Positions 51,304-60,965 of a DNA stretch of 64,000 nt are shown here, piece by piece (the first letter of the stretch is position 1; the number at the start of each line of letters is the position of its first letter). The notes under the pieces were generated by a model. That model was not told the origin of the DNA and did not search any database. It saw nothing but the letters and a program-made list of their open reading frames with translations. The DNA comes from Opitutus sp. GAS368 (GTDB taxonomy: Bacteria > Verrucomicrobiota > Verrucomicrobiia > Opitutales > Opitutaceae). Position numbers and translations under genes: made by a program. The stretch lies in the NCBI RefSeq assembly GCF_900104925.1, contig NZ_LT629735.1:1892291-1956290 (forward strand), read 5' to 3'.

Positions 51304-51705
51304 ATGTATCGCCTCATTCGTTACAGCCAGCCTCTCGCCACCAGCGCCGTCCGTTCGCCCTGGACCGGCTTTGACCGTGAAATCAACTCCTTCCTCGCCG
51401 CCGCCTTTTCCGACACGGCGCGCTCCATCCCGGTGAGCGTGCACGAGGACAAGGACAACCTGCAGGTCAGCGCCGAGCTGCCGGGCGTCGAGCGCGCCGA
51501 CATCAGCATCGAGCTGCTCGACGACACGCTCAGCCTCAGCGCCACGCGCAAGCAGGGCGAGCAGGTGCTCTCGTTCGCGCGCAGCTTCAGCCTCCCGTAT
51601 GCGGTGCAGGCCGACAAGGTGGCCGCGACCTACGAGAACGGCATTCTGCGGCTCACGCTGCCCAAGGCCGAGGCCGCGAAGCCGCGCAAGATCGCCCTCA
51701 ACTAA
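51304..51705 (+). CDS. Hsp20 small heat-shock protein
   Basis: The 133-aa protein starts at ATG 51304 and has an alpha-crystallin domain (about 42-125): VHEDKDNLQVSAELPGVE and a C-terminal GILRLTLPKAEAAKPRKIAL with the I/L-x-I/L-like end. It acts as an ATP-independent chaperone. A perfect terminator follows. Confidence 0.93.
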   Translation: MYRLIRYSQPLATSAVRSPWTGFDREINSFLAAAFSDTARSIPVSVHEDKDNLQVSAELPGVERADISIELLDDTLSLSATRKQGEQVLSFARSFSLPYAVQADKVAATYENGILRLTLPKAEAAKPRKIALN

Positions 51706-51753
51706 GTTTTTGGGCAAGACTCCCCGCCGCAAGCGGGGAACGTGTGTGTGCAA

Positions 51754-51790
51754 CCGCCGGGCGTGTTCAGCGCCCGGCGGTTTTATTTTG
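51754..51790 (+). terminator. Terminator after Hsp20 gene
   Basis: CCGCCGGGCG (51754-51763) pairs with CGCCCGGCGG (51771-51780), followed by TTTTATTTTG. Confidence 0.94.
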
Positions 51791-51834
51791 TCCCGTAACC
51801 ATCGCTGGCATGGGACAAGCTTATGACAAAGGGC

Positions 51835-51928
51835 TGCCGGAGGCTTAGGGGTAGGTCGCCGGTAGCAAGTCCGCCTCGTGCGGACATGATCGCCGGGAGC
51901 CGCTTAGCGGCCCCGGCGATTTTATTTT
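51835..51928 (+). promoter_or_regulatory. Candidate yybP-ykoY-type manganese riboswitch / attenuator before terC
   Basis: The leader of the TerC gene ends in a strong terminator: ATCGCCGGG (51889-51897) with CCCGGCGAT (51912-51920), then TTTATTTT. Upstream, TCGCCGG (51856-51862) repeats the same bases and could compete for the CCGGCGA arm, giving an antiterminator. GTCCGC-ctcgt-GCGGAC (51869-51885) forms a middle helix. TerC/YkoY genes are classic yybP-ykoY riboswitch targets, but the consensus GGGGAGUA is seen here only as AGGGGTAGG, so the class is tentative. Confidence 0.5.
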
Positions 51929-52005
51929 CCGCCCCGGGCCGGGTTCCGGCCGCGCGGCCAGTTGCCGTTGACGCCGGCCCGCGGACAGGAAATCTTGGCC
52001 GCGAA

Positions 52006-52725
52006 ATGACCGATACCCTTGCCGTCGTGACCTCGACCGCCAATTTGAACACCCCGATCGACTGGCTGCTGGCCATCCTCAGCATTGTGCTGATCGACAT
52101 CGTGCTGGCCGGTGACAACGCGGTGGTCATCGCCCTGGCCGTTCGCCGCCTGAAGGGCCGGGAGCGGTTGTGGGGCACCGTCATCGGGTCGGGCATGGCG
52201 GTGGTCTTGCGGGTCGGACTGACTTTCGTGGCGTCCCAATTGCTGGCGATCAGTTACGTCAAGCTCATCGGCGGCCTCCTGATCCTGTGGATCGCCGTCA
52301 AGCTGCTGGTGGACAACACCGGCGGCGAAGAAGGCAAGGGCGAGGCGCAGAACCTGTGGCAGGCGGTCTGGCTTATCACGGTCGCCGACATCACGATGTC
52401 CCTCGACAACGTCCTGGCCGTGGCCGGCGCCTCGAAGGGCAGTTTCGGCCTGCTGCTGTTCGGGCTGGGCCTGAGTATTCCGCTGGTCGTTTTTACCAGC
52501 AACCTGCTGGCCAGGCTGATGGACCGCTACCCGGTGGTCATCTATGTCGGCTCGGCCATTCTCGGCAAGGTGGGCGGAGACATGATCATGACCGACCGGC
52601 TCGTCGCGGACGCTTTCCACCCCGAGCCGTGGCTGGTTCATACCGTCGAGGGGCTGCTGGCCCTGGGGGTGATCCTGCTCGCGCTGGTTTGGCGGAAGGC
52701 ACGGAAAAAAAACGACGCCGTTTGA
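52006..52725 (+). CDS. TerC-family (YjbE-type) manganese-exporter-like protein
   Basis: The 239-aa, about seven-helix protein starts at ATG 52006. LIDIVLAGDNAVVIALAVRRL (about 29-49) and ITVADITMSLDNVLAVAGAS (about 118-137) are the two TerC metal-binding repeats. YjbE/YkoY-type members export Mn2+, which fits the attenuator-like leader upstream. It is a different subfamily from the TerC gene at 33900. Confidence 0.9.
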   Translation: MTDTLAVVTSTANLNTPIDWLLAILSIVLIDIVLAGDNAVVIALAVRRLKGRERLWGTVIGSGMAVVLRVGLTFVASQLLAISYVKLIGGLLILWIAVKLLVDNTGGEEGKGEAQNLWQAVWLITVADITMSLDNVLAVAGASKGSFGLLLFGLGLSIPLVVFTSNLLARLMDRYPVVIYVGSAILGKVGGDMIMTDRLVADAFHPEPWLVHTVEGLLALGVILLALVWRKARKKNDAV

Positions 52726-52782
52726 GCCAACCAAACCGTTGACAAGCCCCTGGCGAAGGCTTTCCAAGGGCCCTTTCCCGTC

Positions 52783-54051
52783 ATGAAATTCCGCCTCCTG
52801 ATCACCTCCGCGCTCTGGCTGGTGTCCGCGCTTTTCCTCCGGGCGCAGGAACCTGCGCCCGCTGCGGCCCAGCATGACGCCAACACGACCGCGGCGGCGG
52901 CGGCGACCGCCACCGCGCACGTGCCGGCGGCGCCGGGATTCTTGCGGCACATGGTGGACACGGTGCTCGAGCAATTCGACGTGCGGACCAGCGAGAACAC
53001 GGTGACGCACTACGCCATCGCGGCCGTCTTCCTGATCGGCGCACTGCTCCTGCGGCGGGTGGTGACCAACATCATCTTCGGCTACCTTCGGAGGCTGACG
53101 GCCAAGACCGAGACGACGCTCGACGACAGGCTCCTCCCCGTTCTCGAGACACCCGTGGCGACATTCATCATGCTCACGGGCATCTTCAGTGCGCTGCGGG
53201 TGCTGAAGCTTTCCGAAACCACCGACCAGTATCTGGCCAGCGCCGCGACCGTGGCCTTCTCGCTCAACCTGTTCTGGGCGCTCCTGAATGTGCTCGATGC
53301 GCTGGTCGACCACGCCCACGAGATTGCACGGGCAAGGCAGATGGGCGTGGCGGCGTTCATGCCGTGGATCAAGAAGACCCTCGTGGCGGTCTTCGTGGTG
53401 TTCGGGGTGCTGCTCACGGTCCAGAGCCTCGGCTACAACGTCTCCACCATCCTGCAGGGCCTCGGCCTCGGCGGCCTGGCCTTCGCCCTCGCGGCGCAGG
53501 ACACCATCGCAAACCTCTTCGGCTCGATCGTCGTGGCCATCGACCAGCCGTTCAAGCTGGGCGAGACCGTACGGATCGTCACCTATACCGGCACCGTCGA
53601 GGACATCGGCCTCCGCTCCACCAAGATCCGGCTCGTGGACAAGTCGCTCGTCATCCTGCCCAACAAGCTCGTTTCTTCCGAAGCGATCGTGAACCTCTCG
53701 CGCTTCGCGGCGCGCCGGGTCGAGCAGGTGCTTAACCTGACCTACGACACGACGCCAGCGCAGATGGAGGCCATCGTCGGCGAGATCCGCGCCCTCATCC
53801 TGGCCGAGCCCGAGGTGGATGCGGCCTCGGTGCAGGTTTACTTCCGCGACCTCGCCGCCTCCTCGCTCGACATCTGGCTGGTCTACGTCGCGAAGAACGC
53901 CGATTTCGAAAAGCACATGGCGCTGCGGCAGCGGCTGAACCTCGCGTTCATGCGCGCGGTCGCGGCGCGCGGACTGTCGTTCGCGTTCCCGACCTCGGTC
54001 ATGCACCTCGACGGCCCGATCGCCAAGCAGCTGGCGGGCGGGAAGGGGTAG
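52783..54051 (+). CDS. MscS-family mechanosensitive channel
   Basis: The 422-aa protein has a signal-like N-terminus, four or five helices, and the pore segment GLGLGGLAFALAAQDTIANLFGSIVVAIDQPFKLGE (cited by key residues at about 225-260), followed by the VEDIGLRSTKIR beta domain. It releases solutes during osmotic shock. It is 57 bp downstream of TerC and may be co-transcribed. Confidence 0.93.
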   Translation: MKFRLLITSALWLVSALFLRAQEPAPAAAQHDANTTAAAAATATAHVPAAPGFLRHMVDTVLEQFDVRTSENTVTHYAIAAVFLIGALLLRRVVTNIIFGYLRRLTAKTETTLDDRLLPVLETPVATFIMLTGIFSALRVLKLSETTDQYLASAATVAFSLNLFWALLNVLDALVDHAHEIARARQMGVAAFMPWIKKTLVAVFVVFGVLLTVQSLGYNVSTILQGLGLGGLAFALAAQDTIANLFGSIVVAIDQPFKLGETVRIVTYTGTVEDIGLRSTKIRLVDKSLVILPNKLVSSEAIVNLSRFAARRVEQVLNLTYDTTPAQMEAIVGEIRALILAEPEVDAASVQVYFRDLAASSLDIWLVYVAKNADFEKHMALRQRLNLAFMRAVAARGLSFAFPTSVMHLDGPIAKQLAGGKG

Positions 54052-54097
54052 GGCGGCGAGTCCCGTCGCCGCCAAGGCGCGGAACGGAGTCCGCGCC
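54052..54097. repeat. Two hairpins between convergent MscS and ABC genes
   Basis: GGCGGCGA-(loop)-TCGCCGCC (54052-54073) and GGCGCGGA-(loop)-TCCGCGCC (54076-54097) directly follow the MscS stop TAG. No T tract follows, so they are REP-like or weak bidirectional terminators. Confidence 0.7.
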
Positions 54098-54101
54098 CCA
54101 C

Positions 54102-55235
54102 CTAGTCCAGGGTCTGGCGGTAGCGCTTCACGCCGATGGACATCGCCACGACGAGGAAGAGCAGCAGCGGCCAGATCTCCGGGGCGATCTCGAGCGGGCC
54201 GTTGCCCTTGAGCAGGATGCCGCGCACGATGCGGAGGAAATGGGTGTTGGGCAGGCAGCTGCCGATCCACTGCGCCCACTCCGGCATGCCGCGGAACGGA
54301 AACATGAAACCGGAGAGCAGGATCGACGGCAGGAAGAAGAAGAACGCCATCTGGACCGCCTGCAGCTGGTTTTGCGCGAGGGTCGAGAAGGTGATGCCGA
54401 CGGAGAGATTGGCGGCGATGAACAGCAAGGCCACCGTGTAGACCAAGGCGAGGTTGCCCACCATTGGCACGCCGAAAATAAACCGGGCCGCGAGCAGGAT
54501 CAGCGTGACCTGGATGTAGCCGACCGCGATGTAGGGCAGGATTTTTCCGACCATCACCTCGAAGGGCCGCACCGGTGTGGCCAGGAGGTTTTCCATCGTG
54601 CCACGCTCGCGTTCGCGGGTGATGGCGAGCGCGGTGATGACGACCATGGTCATCGTGAGGACGACGCCCATCAGGCCGGGCACGACATTGTATTGGGTGA
54701 TGTTCTCCGGGTTGTAGTGGGCGTGGATGGAGAAATCCACCGGACCGTCCGTCCCGCGCAGGCGGGCGAGAGGGCCGGGCAGGTCGCGGGTGAACGCCGT
54801 GGTGGCGATAGTGCGCGCGGCGGCGATGGCCGGGCCGGTGGCGGCCGGGTCGGTCGCATCGGCCTCGATCAGGACCTGCGGGTGCTCGCCGCGGAGGATC
54901 CGGCGCGAGAAGTCCTCGGGAATATTGATCACAAACTGCACGTCGCCGAGCTGGAGCAGCTCGCGGGTTTCCTCCTCGGTGGCGGTTTCGCGCACGATCG
55001 TGAAATAGTCGCTGTGCCGCAGGGCGGCGACGAACGTGCGGGCAAACGGCCCCTGGTCGGCGGCGCGGATGGCGGTGGGCAGGTGCTTCGGGTCGGAATT
55101 GATGGCGAAGCCGAACAGCATCAGCTGCATCAGCGGGATGCCGACCATCATCGCAAACGTCACGCGGTCGCGCTTCATCTGGATGAACTCCTTCAGCACG
55201 ATGGCCCAGAGACGATGGAAGGTGAAACGCGGCAT
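54102..55235 (-). CDS. ABC-2 type transporter permease
   Basis: The 377-aa protein starts at ATG 55235. A first helix (ILKEF...FAMMVGIPLMQLMLFGFAI), a large external domain (about 55-175) and five or six C-terminal helices (from LMGVVLTMTMVVITALAITRERERGTMENLL) match YhhJ/YbhR-type permeases. It is the last gene of the TetR-HlyD-ABC operon and probably exports drugs or lipids. Confidence 0.92.
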   Translation of the reverse strand: MPRFTFHRLWAIVLKEFIQMKRDRVTFAMMVGIPLMQLMLFGFAINSDPKHLPTAIRAADQGPFARTFVAALRHSDYFTIVRETATEEETRELLQLGDVQFVINIPEDFSRRILRGEHPQVLIEADATDPAATGPAIAAARTIATTAFTRDLPGPLARLRGTDGPVDFSIHAHYNPENITQYNVVPGLMGVVLTMTMVVITALAITRERERGTMENLLATPVRPFEVMVGKILPYIAVGYIQVTLILLAARFIFGVPMVGNLALVYTVALLFIAANLSVGITFSTLAQNQLQAVQMAFFFFLPSILLSGFMFPFRGMPEWAQWIGSCLPNTHFLRIVRGILLKGNGPLEIAPEIWPLLLFLVVAMSIGVKRYRQTLD

Positions 55236-55237
55236 GG

Positions 55238-56164
55238 TCAGGCGAAGTTGTCGCGCGCCGTGTCCATCAGGCTGATGAACACGTCCTCGAGGCCGGAGGA
55301 GATTTTCCGCCACTCGTGCCGCGGGTCCCGGACGGAGGCGATGGTGCCGTCCAGCTGCGCCGCGTTGCGGCCGCTGATGTGAAGCAGGTTGCCGAAGGCG
55401 ACGACCTGCTCCACGCCGGGCAGGCCGCGCAGCTTGGCGGCGAGCTCGCGCAGGTCCGGGCCGGCGACCGTCCACGTCGAGAGCGGCGCGCTGTGCAAGA
55501 CCTGGTCGAGCGTGCCGTGGGTCAGCAGCTTGCCGTAGGCGAGGTAGGCGAGGCGGTGGCAGCGCTCGGCCTCGTCCATGTAGTGGGTCGTGATCAGCAC
55601 CGTGAGGCCGCCGGCGGCCAGTTGGTGGATCTCGTCCCAGAATTCGCGCCGGGCCTTGGGGTCCACGCCGGCGGTCGGTTCATCGAGCAGGAGGAGCTGC
55701 GGCGAATGGATCAGGCAGGCCGCCAGCGCCAGCCGCTGCTTCCAGCCGCCGGAGAGCTGGCCGGCCAGCTGGTGGCTGCGATTGGCGAGACCGAGGCGGT
55801 CGAGGCTTTGTTGCACGGCGGCCGCGCGGTCGGGCACGGCGTAAACCCGGGCGATGAAGTCGAGGTTCTCGCGGATCGTGAGATCCTCGTAGTAACTGAA
55901 CTTCTGCGTCATGTAGCCGACGTGGCACTTGATCTCCGCCTGCTGCGTGCGGACGTCATAGCCCAGGCAGGTCCCGGAGCCGTGGTCGGGCGTGAGCAGG
56001 CCGCAGAGCATGCGGATGAACGTGGTCTTGCCCGAGCCATTGGGCCCGAGGAAACCGTAGATCTCGCCGCGCCGCACCTGCAGGCCCACCGAGTCGACCA
56101 CGGTCTTCGGGCCGAAGCGCTTGGTGACGCCGGTGACGTCGATGACGAAGTCGGTCGCGCTCAT
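55238..56164 (-). CDS. ABC transporter ATP-binding protein
   Basis: The 308-aa protein has Walker A GPNGSGKTT (about 39-47), signature LSGGWKQRLALA (about 139-150), Walker B LLLLDEPTAGVDP (about 157-169) and H-loop THYMDEAER. It energises the permease encoded 2 bp downstream. Confidence 0.95.
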   Translation of the reverse strand: MSATDFVIDVTGVTKRFGPKTVVDSVGLQVRRGEIYGFLGPNGSGKTTFIRMLCGLLTPDHGSGTCLGYDVRTQQAEIKCHVGYMTQKFSYYEDLTIRENLDFIARVYAVPDRAAAVQQSLDRLGLANRSHQLAGQLSGGWKQRLALAACLIHSPQLLLLDEPTAGVDPKARREFWDEIHQLAAGGLTVLITTHYMDEAERCHRLAYLAYGKLLTHGTLDQVLHSAPLSTWTVAGPDLRELAAKLRGLPGVEQVVAFGNLLHISGRNAAQLDGTIASVRDPRHEWRKISSGLEDVFISLMDTARDNFA

Positions 56165-56169
56165 GCGGG

Positions 56170-57135
56170 TTAGTTCGCGGCGGTCACGTCCGCCGGCTGG
56201 CCGGGATGAAGATCCTTCGCGGCGGCGGGGTCGAACACCGCCTCGACCATGAAGACCAGCTTGGCGCGGTTCTCGCGGTTGTAGAGGACCGGCGGCGTGT
56301 ATTCGGGCTGGGGCGAAAGGTAGCTGATGCGCGCCTCGAGCGGCGTCGCGCGGCCGGTGATCCCCACTTTCACCGCAGCGCCGGCCTTGAGGGCGGCAAA
56401 ATCCGCCTCGGGGACGAAGAAACGCACCTTGATATTGGCCGGCGGCAGCAGCGCGACGACCGGCTGGCCCGCCGTGATATATTCGCCCTCGCGGAAAAGA
56501 GTGTCGTAAACGAGCGCGCCCACCGGGGCGGAGCGGCTCTTCTGGGCCACGCTCCAGCCGGCCCGGTCGAGCGCGGCCTGGGACGCCGCCGCATCCGCTT
56601 CCGCCGCGGCGATGACATCGGACCGTCCGCCGAGCTGGGCGGTTTCCAACTGGGCGGCCAGTTCGATCACCTGCTTGGTGTCCGCCTCATGGTTCAGGCG
56701 CGCGCGATCGAAGTCGTCGTCCGACAGGACGGTGGTCTGGTGCAGCTTGGTGGCGCGCTGCAGTTCGAGGGCCGAGAGTTCGGCGGCGGCCCGGGTCTGC
56801 GCCAGCCGGGCCTCGAGGGCGGCGAGTTCGGACGGGCGCTGGCCCTTCTTCAGGTCGGCCAGCCGGGCTTGCGACTGGCGCAGCCGCTCGGCCGCTTCCC
56901 GCAGGGCGGAGAGTTCCGCGCTCTGCTCGAGGGTGAAGAGGGGGGCGCCGGCCTCGACCCGCGCGCCGCGGGTGACCGAGAGTTTCTCCAATTGGCCGCC
57001 GAGCGGCGCGGCGATATAGACAAACTCACCCTCCAGGTATCCCTGGTAGGCGGATGACTCGTGCCGGGTGCAGGCGCCGAGGAGGAGGGCCGCGAGCGCG
57101 ACCAGCGCGGGTTTAGCGGGGGAATAGTTTTTCAT
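56170..57135 (-). CDS. HlyD/YbhG-family periplasmic adaptor of an ABC efflux system
   Basis: The 321-aa protein has a lipobox-like LLLGACTR (about 17-24), biotinyl-like half domains, a long coiled coil (about 65-140, REAAERLRQSQARLADLKKG...), and a C-terminal beta domain (VRFFVPEADFAALKAGAAV). It would link the ABC permease to an outer-membrane channel. It overlaps TetR by 23 bp. Confidence 0.92.
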   Translation of the reverse strand: MKNYSPAKPALVALAALLLGACTRHESSAYQGYLEGEFVYIAAPLGGQLEKLSVTRGARVEAGAPLFTLEQSAELSALREAAERLRQSQARLADLKKGQRPSELAALEARLAQTRAAAELSALELQRATKLHQTTVLSDDDFDRARLNHEADTKQVIELAAQLETAQLGGRSDVIAAAEADAAASQAALDRAGWSVAQKSRSAPVGALVYDTLFREGEYITAGQPVVALLPPANIKVRFFVPEADFAALKAGAAVKVGITGRATPLEARISYLSPQPEYTPPVLYNRENRAKLVFMVEAVFDPAAAKDLHPGQPADVTAAN

Positions 57136-57766
57136 GTTCTTTGCGGCCGGCGGGGGTGAGCAGTCCGCCGAAAAAGAGTCCGATGGCGCGGGGCGCGATG
57201 TCGCGCGGGGCCAGGCCCAGCCGCTCCATCGTGGCGGGTTGGCAGAGGCCGTTCATGGCCTGCAGGAAAAATTGCACGGCGAAGGCGGTGTCCACCTCCG
57301 GCCGCACCATGCCGGCGAGCTGGCCTTCCTCGATGAAGCGGCCGAAGACGTAGGGGATGTTCTTCTCGCGCATCTCGGCGACCTGCCGGTAAAGGTCGGG
57401 GGCGAAGCGCTGCAGGTCGCGCAGCAGGCGCGGGTTCGTCTTGGTCAGCCGTTCCACCATGCCTTCGGCAAACCCGCGCAGCTTCTCGGCAAAGTTCAGC
57501 TGCCGGCTGGCGAAAAGCTCGTCCGCCGAAGTGCGGATCTCCCGGCCGAGGTCCTCGATCACGGCGCGCATGATGGCCTCCTTGCTGGGGAAGTGCACGT
57601 AAAGCGTCTTCTTGCTCATGCCCAGTTCGGCGGCGAGCTCATCCATCGTGCACTGGCTATAGCCGTGGGTGAAAAAATGGGCGCGGGCCAGCCGCACGAT
57701 GCGGGTGATCACCGGCGGGGTGTCGCCGACCGGGCGGGGCGGAAGCTTGGGGACGGAGAGGGCCAT
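57113..57766 (-). CDS. TetR-family transcriptional repressor
   Basis: The 217-aa protein has an N-terminal HTH (FFTHGYSQCTMDELAAELGMSKKTLYVHFPSKEAIM, about 32-66) and a ligand-binding C-terminus with DIAPRAIGLFFGGLL. It is the first gene of the efflux operon and probably represses it. A palindrome overlaps its start codon. Confidence 0.93.
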   Translation of the reverse strand: MALSVPKLPPRPVGDTPPVITRIVRLARAHFFTHGYSQCTMDELAAELGMSKKTLYVHFPSKEAIMRAVIEDLGREIRTSADELFASRQLNFAEKLRGFAEGMVERLTKTNPRLLRDLQRFAPDLYRQVAEMREKNIPYVFGRFIEEGQLAGMVRPEVDTAFAVQFFLQAMNGLCQPATMERLGLAPRDIAPRAIGLFFGGLLTPAGRKEHEKLFPR

Positions 57767-57802
57767 AAACCTACGGAAACTTTAAAAGTATTTATGGTTT
57801 CC
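57763..57802. promoter_or_regulatory. Candidate TetR operator overlapping its own start codon
   Basis: CCATAAA (57763-57769) pairs with TTTATGG (57791-57797), and GGAAAC (57775-57780) with GTTTCC (57797-57802). The first palindrome contains the tetR ATG (57764-57766). Low confidence because the two symmetries overlap. Confidence 0.4.
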
Positions 57803-57868
57803 AACGTCAAGCGGGATTTTCCCCCGCGCCATGGTTGCCATGCCGGACCCGCGGCCTAGCTTGCGCCG

Positions 57869-58288
57869 ATGCGACGCCCGGTCCTCCTCTACGATGGCGA
57901 ATGCGGCCTGTGCAACCGGGTGGTGCAGCGGCTGCTGCGGGCGGACCGGGCGGGCCGGCTCCACTACGCGCCGCTGCAGAGCGAGCCGGCCCAGGCGTAT
58001 CTGCGGGCCCAGGGTCTGCCGGTGGCGGATTTCGACAGCCTGGTGTTTGTGTCCGACTGGAATGACCCCGCCCCCGGGGCCTACCGGCTGCGCACCGACG
58101 GGGCGCTGGCGGCGTGCGCCGTGGCCGGCGGCGGCTTGTGGCGCGCGGTCGGCTGGATGCGGTTCATTCCCGCTCCCGTGCGCGATTTGGGCTACAAGCT
58201 GGTCGCCCGCTCGCGCTATACGCTGTTCGGGAAATACCAGCCGACGCCGTTGCCGAACCCGGAGTGGGAGCGGCGGTTCTTAAGATAG
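57869..58288 (+). CDS. DCC-family (DUF393) thiol-disulfide oxidoreductase-like protein
   Basis: The 139-aa protein has the DUF393 signature YDGECGLCNRVVQRLL (about 6-21; CxxC-type LCN) and a C-terminal RYTLFGKYQPTPLPN. Function is uncharacterised. It is divergent from TetR. Confidence 0.93.
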   Translation: MRRPVLLYDGECGLCNRVVQRLLRADRAGRLHYAPLQSEPAQAYLRAQGLPVADFDSLVFVSDWNDPAPGAYRLRTDGALAACAVAGGGLWRAVGWMRFIPAPVRDLGYKLVARSRYTLFGKYQPTPLPNPEWERRFLR

Positions 58289-58311
58289 GACGTATAGGTC
58301 GAATAAGACCT

Positions 58312-58349
58312 ATGGGATAAACAAAGAGGCCGGACAAACGTCCGGCCTC
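58312..58349 (-). terminator. Terminator of the RRM gene (minus strand), with adjacent palindrome
   Basis: GAGGCCGGAC-aaac-GTCCGGCCTC (58326-58349), followed in the minus direction by TTTGTTTATC (58325 down to about 58316). A second palindrome ATAGGTC-gaataa-GACCTAT (58294-58313) lies beside it on the DUF393 side and may be a repeat. Confidence 0.8.
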
Positions 58350-58371
58350 GAAAGTATACTGCGATGCAGGC

Positions 58372-58809
58372 TTATTCGCGGCCGTAGCCACCACCACCAC
58401 CGCGTTCACCGCCGCCGCGGTAACCGCCGCCGCCGCCGCGACCGCCGCGATAGCCACCGCCGCCACCACGACCGCCCCGGCCGCCGCCAAAGCCGCCGCG
58501 ATCACCACCGCCGCCGCCGCCGCGGAAACCGCCACCGCCACCGGGCGGGCGCTCTTCACGCGGCCGGGCGATATTGACCGCCAGAGCGCGGCCTTCGAGC
58601 TGGTGGCCGTGGAACTTCTCCACGCCTTTCTGGGCCTCCTCGCCGTTCGCCATCGTGACGAACGCGAAACCGCGGGAACGACCGGTGAATTTGTCGAAGA
58701 TGATCTCGACGACACTGACGGTGCCCACCTCGCCGAAGAGGGCCTCGAGGTCCTGGGCGGTGGTGGCGAAGGGGAGGTTCCCCACGTAGAGCTTGCTGTT
58801 TTCTGACAT
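58372..58809 (-). CDS. Glycine-rich RRM RNA-binding protein
   Basis: The 145-aa protein has one RRM: KLYVGNLPFATT (RNP2, about 6-17) and RSRGFAFVTMAN (RNP1, about 45-56). From about residue 85 it becomes a Gly/Arg repeat tail (GGG-FRGGGGGGD type). Such proteins resemble cold-shock RRM proteins and bind RNA. It has a 278-bp upstream region that could be a cold-regulated leader. Confidence 0.93.
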   Translation of the reverse strand: MSENSKLYVGNLPFATTAQDLEALFGEVGTVSVVEIIFDKFTGRSRGFAFVTMANGEEAQKGVEKFHGHQLEGRALAVNIARPREERPPGGGGGFRGGGGGGDRGGFGGGRGGRGGGGGYRGGRGGGGGYRGGGERGGGGGYGRE

Positions 58810-59087
58810 GTGATGATGAGAGCTGATGCTGTCGCCTTACCGCCCGTCCCCGAAAATCCGGATTTCAAATCATCACTGAACACGGTCGCTCACCTGACAA
58901 TTCTCCGTAGCGATAGAATCTAACAAACAACCAACCCAACGGCGCCGAGGCTGGCCGGGGGGCTATTTTTGGCAAGCGCTTATTGGGTCGCCGCGCCACG
59001 GGGCCGCGGCGGATTTCGCGGGGGTTTCCCCTCAGCCGCAAAAATATTTCGTGCACTGAAAAGGGTTCCCCGTAGCGTGAACCGTTC

Positions 59088-60965
59088 ATGACCGCCGCAC
59101 GCGAGGCCGCCGCCCCCGAGCCATCCGACAACCGGATGCTGGTCCGGCGGTTGTTCGGCCTGGCCTGGCACTACCGGCTCCACTGCCTGCAGGTGCTCGG
59201 CATCCAGCTGGTGCTGCTCACGCTTGGCATCGGGGGCCTGAGTTTCACGGGCGTCGGCATCGATTACATCCGGCACAAGCTCGACGGCACGCCGCTCGGG
59301 GCCAACCGCCTGCACCTGACACTCCCCGAGGACTGGCCGCCGCTGAAGGTGCTGGGCCTGCTCGCGGGCCTCATCCTGTCTTTCGCCCTCGTCCGCGCGG
59401 TGCTGAACTACGTCTATGCCGTTTCGGTCAACCGCCTCGTGCAGCAGAAGCTCGTCGTGGACCTGCGCGGCGAGGTCTACGACAAGCTGCAGCGGCTGAG
59501 CTTCCGTTTCTTCGACGCCAACAGCACCGGCTCGATCATCACCCGCGTGACGGGCGACGTGCAGTCGGTGCGCATGTTCATGGACCAGGTGCTGATCCAG
59601 AGCATCATTATGATCATTTCGCTCACGGCCTACGTCGCCATCATGGTGACCCTCAGCCCGGGCCTGACGCTGGCCTGCTTGGCGACCACGCCGATCCTGT
59701 GGATTCTTTCCGCCTGGTTTTCCCGGAAGGTGCAGCCGGCGATGCTAAACAACCGCACGCTGGTGGAGCAGATGGTGCAGATTCTGGCCGAGAGCATCTC
59801 GGGCGCCGCGGTCACCAAGGGTTTCGGCCGCGAGGCCGAGGCGCGGGCGAAGTTCAATGCGGCCAACCAGGCCTGCTTCGACCAGCAGCGTGAAATCTTC
59901 TGGCGCATGAGCCTGTTCTCGCCCGCCGTCGGTTTCCTGACACGCATCAATATGATAGTCCTGCTCGGCTACGGCGGCTGGCTCGTGGCGCATGACCGGC
60001 TGCCGCTGGGCCTCGGGCTCTTCACCTTCGCCGGTTTCCTCGAGCAGTTCTCTGGGCAGGTCAACAACCTCGCGAACATCGTGAACAGCGTGCAGCAGTC
60101 GCTGATCGGCGCGCGGCGCGTATTCGAGATCCTCGACGCACCGGTCGAGGTGAAGAGCGCCCCGGACGCGCTGCACCGGCCCAAGCTCGTGGGGGCGGTG
60201 CGTTTCGAGCAGGCCTCTTTTGCCTATGACGGCGCCGAGACGGTCCTGCACGACGTCGACCTCGATGTGCCGCCCGGCCGGTGCGTCGCGATCCTCGGGG
60301 CCACCGGTTCGGGCAAGAGCGTGCTGATGAGCCTGATTCCCCGCTTCTTCGATCCGACGGCCGGGCGGGTGCTGCTGGATGGTGTGGATGTGCGCCGGCT
60401 CGACCTCGACGAGGTGCGTCGGAACATCGGCATCGTTTTCCAGGAGAGCTTCCTGTTCTCCAACACGGTCGCGGCCAACATTGCGTTTGGTCATCCCGGC
60501 GCCACGCGCGAACAGGTCGAGAAGGCGGCGAAGATCGCTGCGGCGCACGACTTCATCACGGCCCTGCCCCAGGGCTACGACACGCTGCTCGGCGAGGGCG
60601 CCCAGACCCTGTCGGGCGGCCAGCGCCAGCGGCTGGCGATCGCCCGCGCGGTGCTGCTCGAGCCGGCCATCATGCTGCTCGACGACCCGACGGCCGCGAT
60701 CGACAGCGAGACCGAGCACGAGATCTTCGAGGCGCTCGACCGGGCCATTGCCGGCCGCACGACCTTCATCGTGGCCCACCGGCTGAGCACGCTGCGGCGC
60801 GCGGACTTCATCATCGTCTTGGAAGACGGCCGCATCGTGCAGCGCGGCACGCACGAGGAATTGATGAAGGTGCCGGGACCGTATCTGCGCGTGGCCAACC
60901 TGCAGCTGGTCGACGCACGCGAACTGCAGCAGCTGAAGCTGCGCGAGCGGGAGGGCGGCGCATGA
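59088..60965 (+). CDS. ABC exporter half-transporter with degenerate Walker B (heterodimer partner A)
   Basis: The 625-aa protein has six transmembrane helices (about 25-330) and an NBD with Walker A GATGSGKS (about 404), a complete signature [13 protein letters not shown] (about 508) and Walker [11 protein letters not shown] (about 529), where the catalytic Glu is Asp. It overlaps the next gene by 4 bp. The partner has the opposite defect, so the pair forms one normal and one degenerate ATP site, as in TM287/288-type exporters. Confidence 0.95.
   Translation: MTAAREAAAPEPSDNRMLVRRLFGLAWHYRLHCLQVLGIQLVLLTLGIGGLSFTGVGIDYIRHKLDGTPLGANRLHLTLPEDWPPLKVLGLLAGLILSFALVRAVLNYVYAVSVNRLVQQKLVVDLRGEVYDKLQRLSFRFFDANSTGSIITRVTGDVQSVRMFMDQVLIQSIIMIISLTAYVAIMVTLSPGLTLACLATTPILWILSAWFSRKVQPAMLNNRTLVEQMVQILAESISGAAVTKGFGREAEARAKFNAANQACFDQQREIFWRMSLFSPAVGFLTRINMIVLLGYGGWLVAHDRLPLGLGLFTFAGFLEQFSGQVNNLANIVNSVQQSLIGARRVFEILDAPVEVKSAPDALHRPKLVGAVRFEQASFAYDGAETVLHDVDLDVPPGRCVAILGATGSGKSVLMSLIPRFFDPTAGRVLLDGVDVRRLDLDEVRRNIGIVFQESFLFSNTVAANIAFGHPGATREQVEKAAKIAAAHDFITALPQGYDTLLGEGAQTLSGGQRQRLAIARAVLLEPAIMLLDDPTAAIDSETEHEIFEALDRAIAGRTTFIVAHRLSTLRRADFIIVLEDGRIVQRGTHEELMKVPGPYLRVANLQLVDARELQQLKLREREGGA

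Noticed and set aside
58372-58560. Glycine-codon triplet run in the RRM gene as a mobile repeat
   Set aside because: It is the coding sequence of the Gly/Arg-rich tail of the RRM protein.
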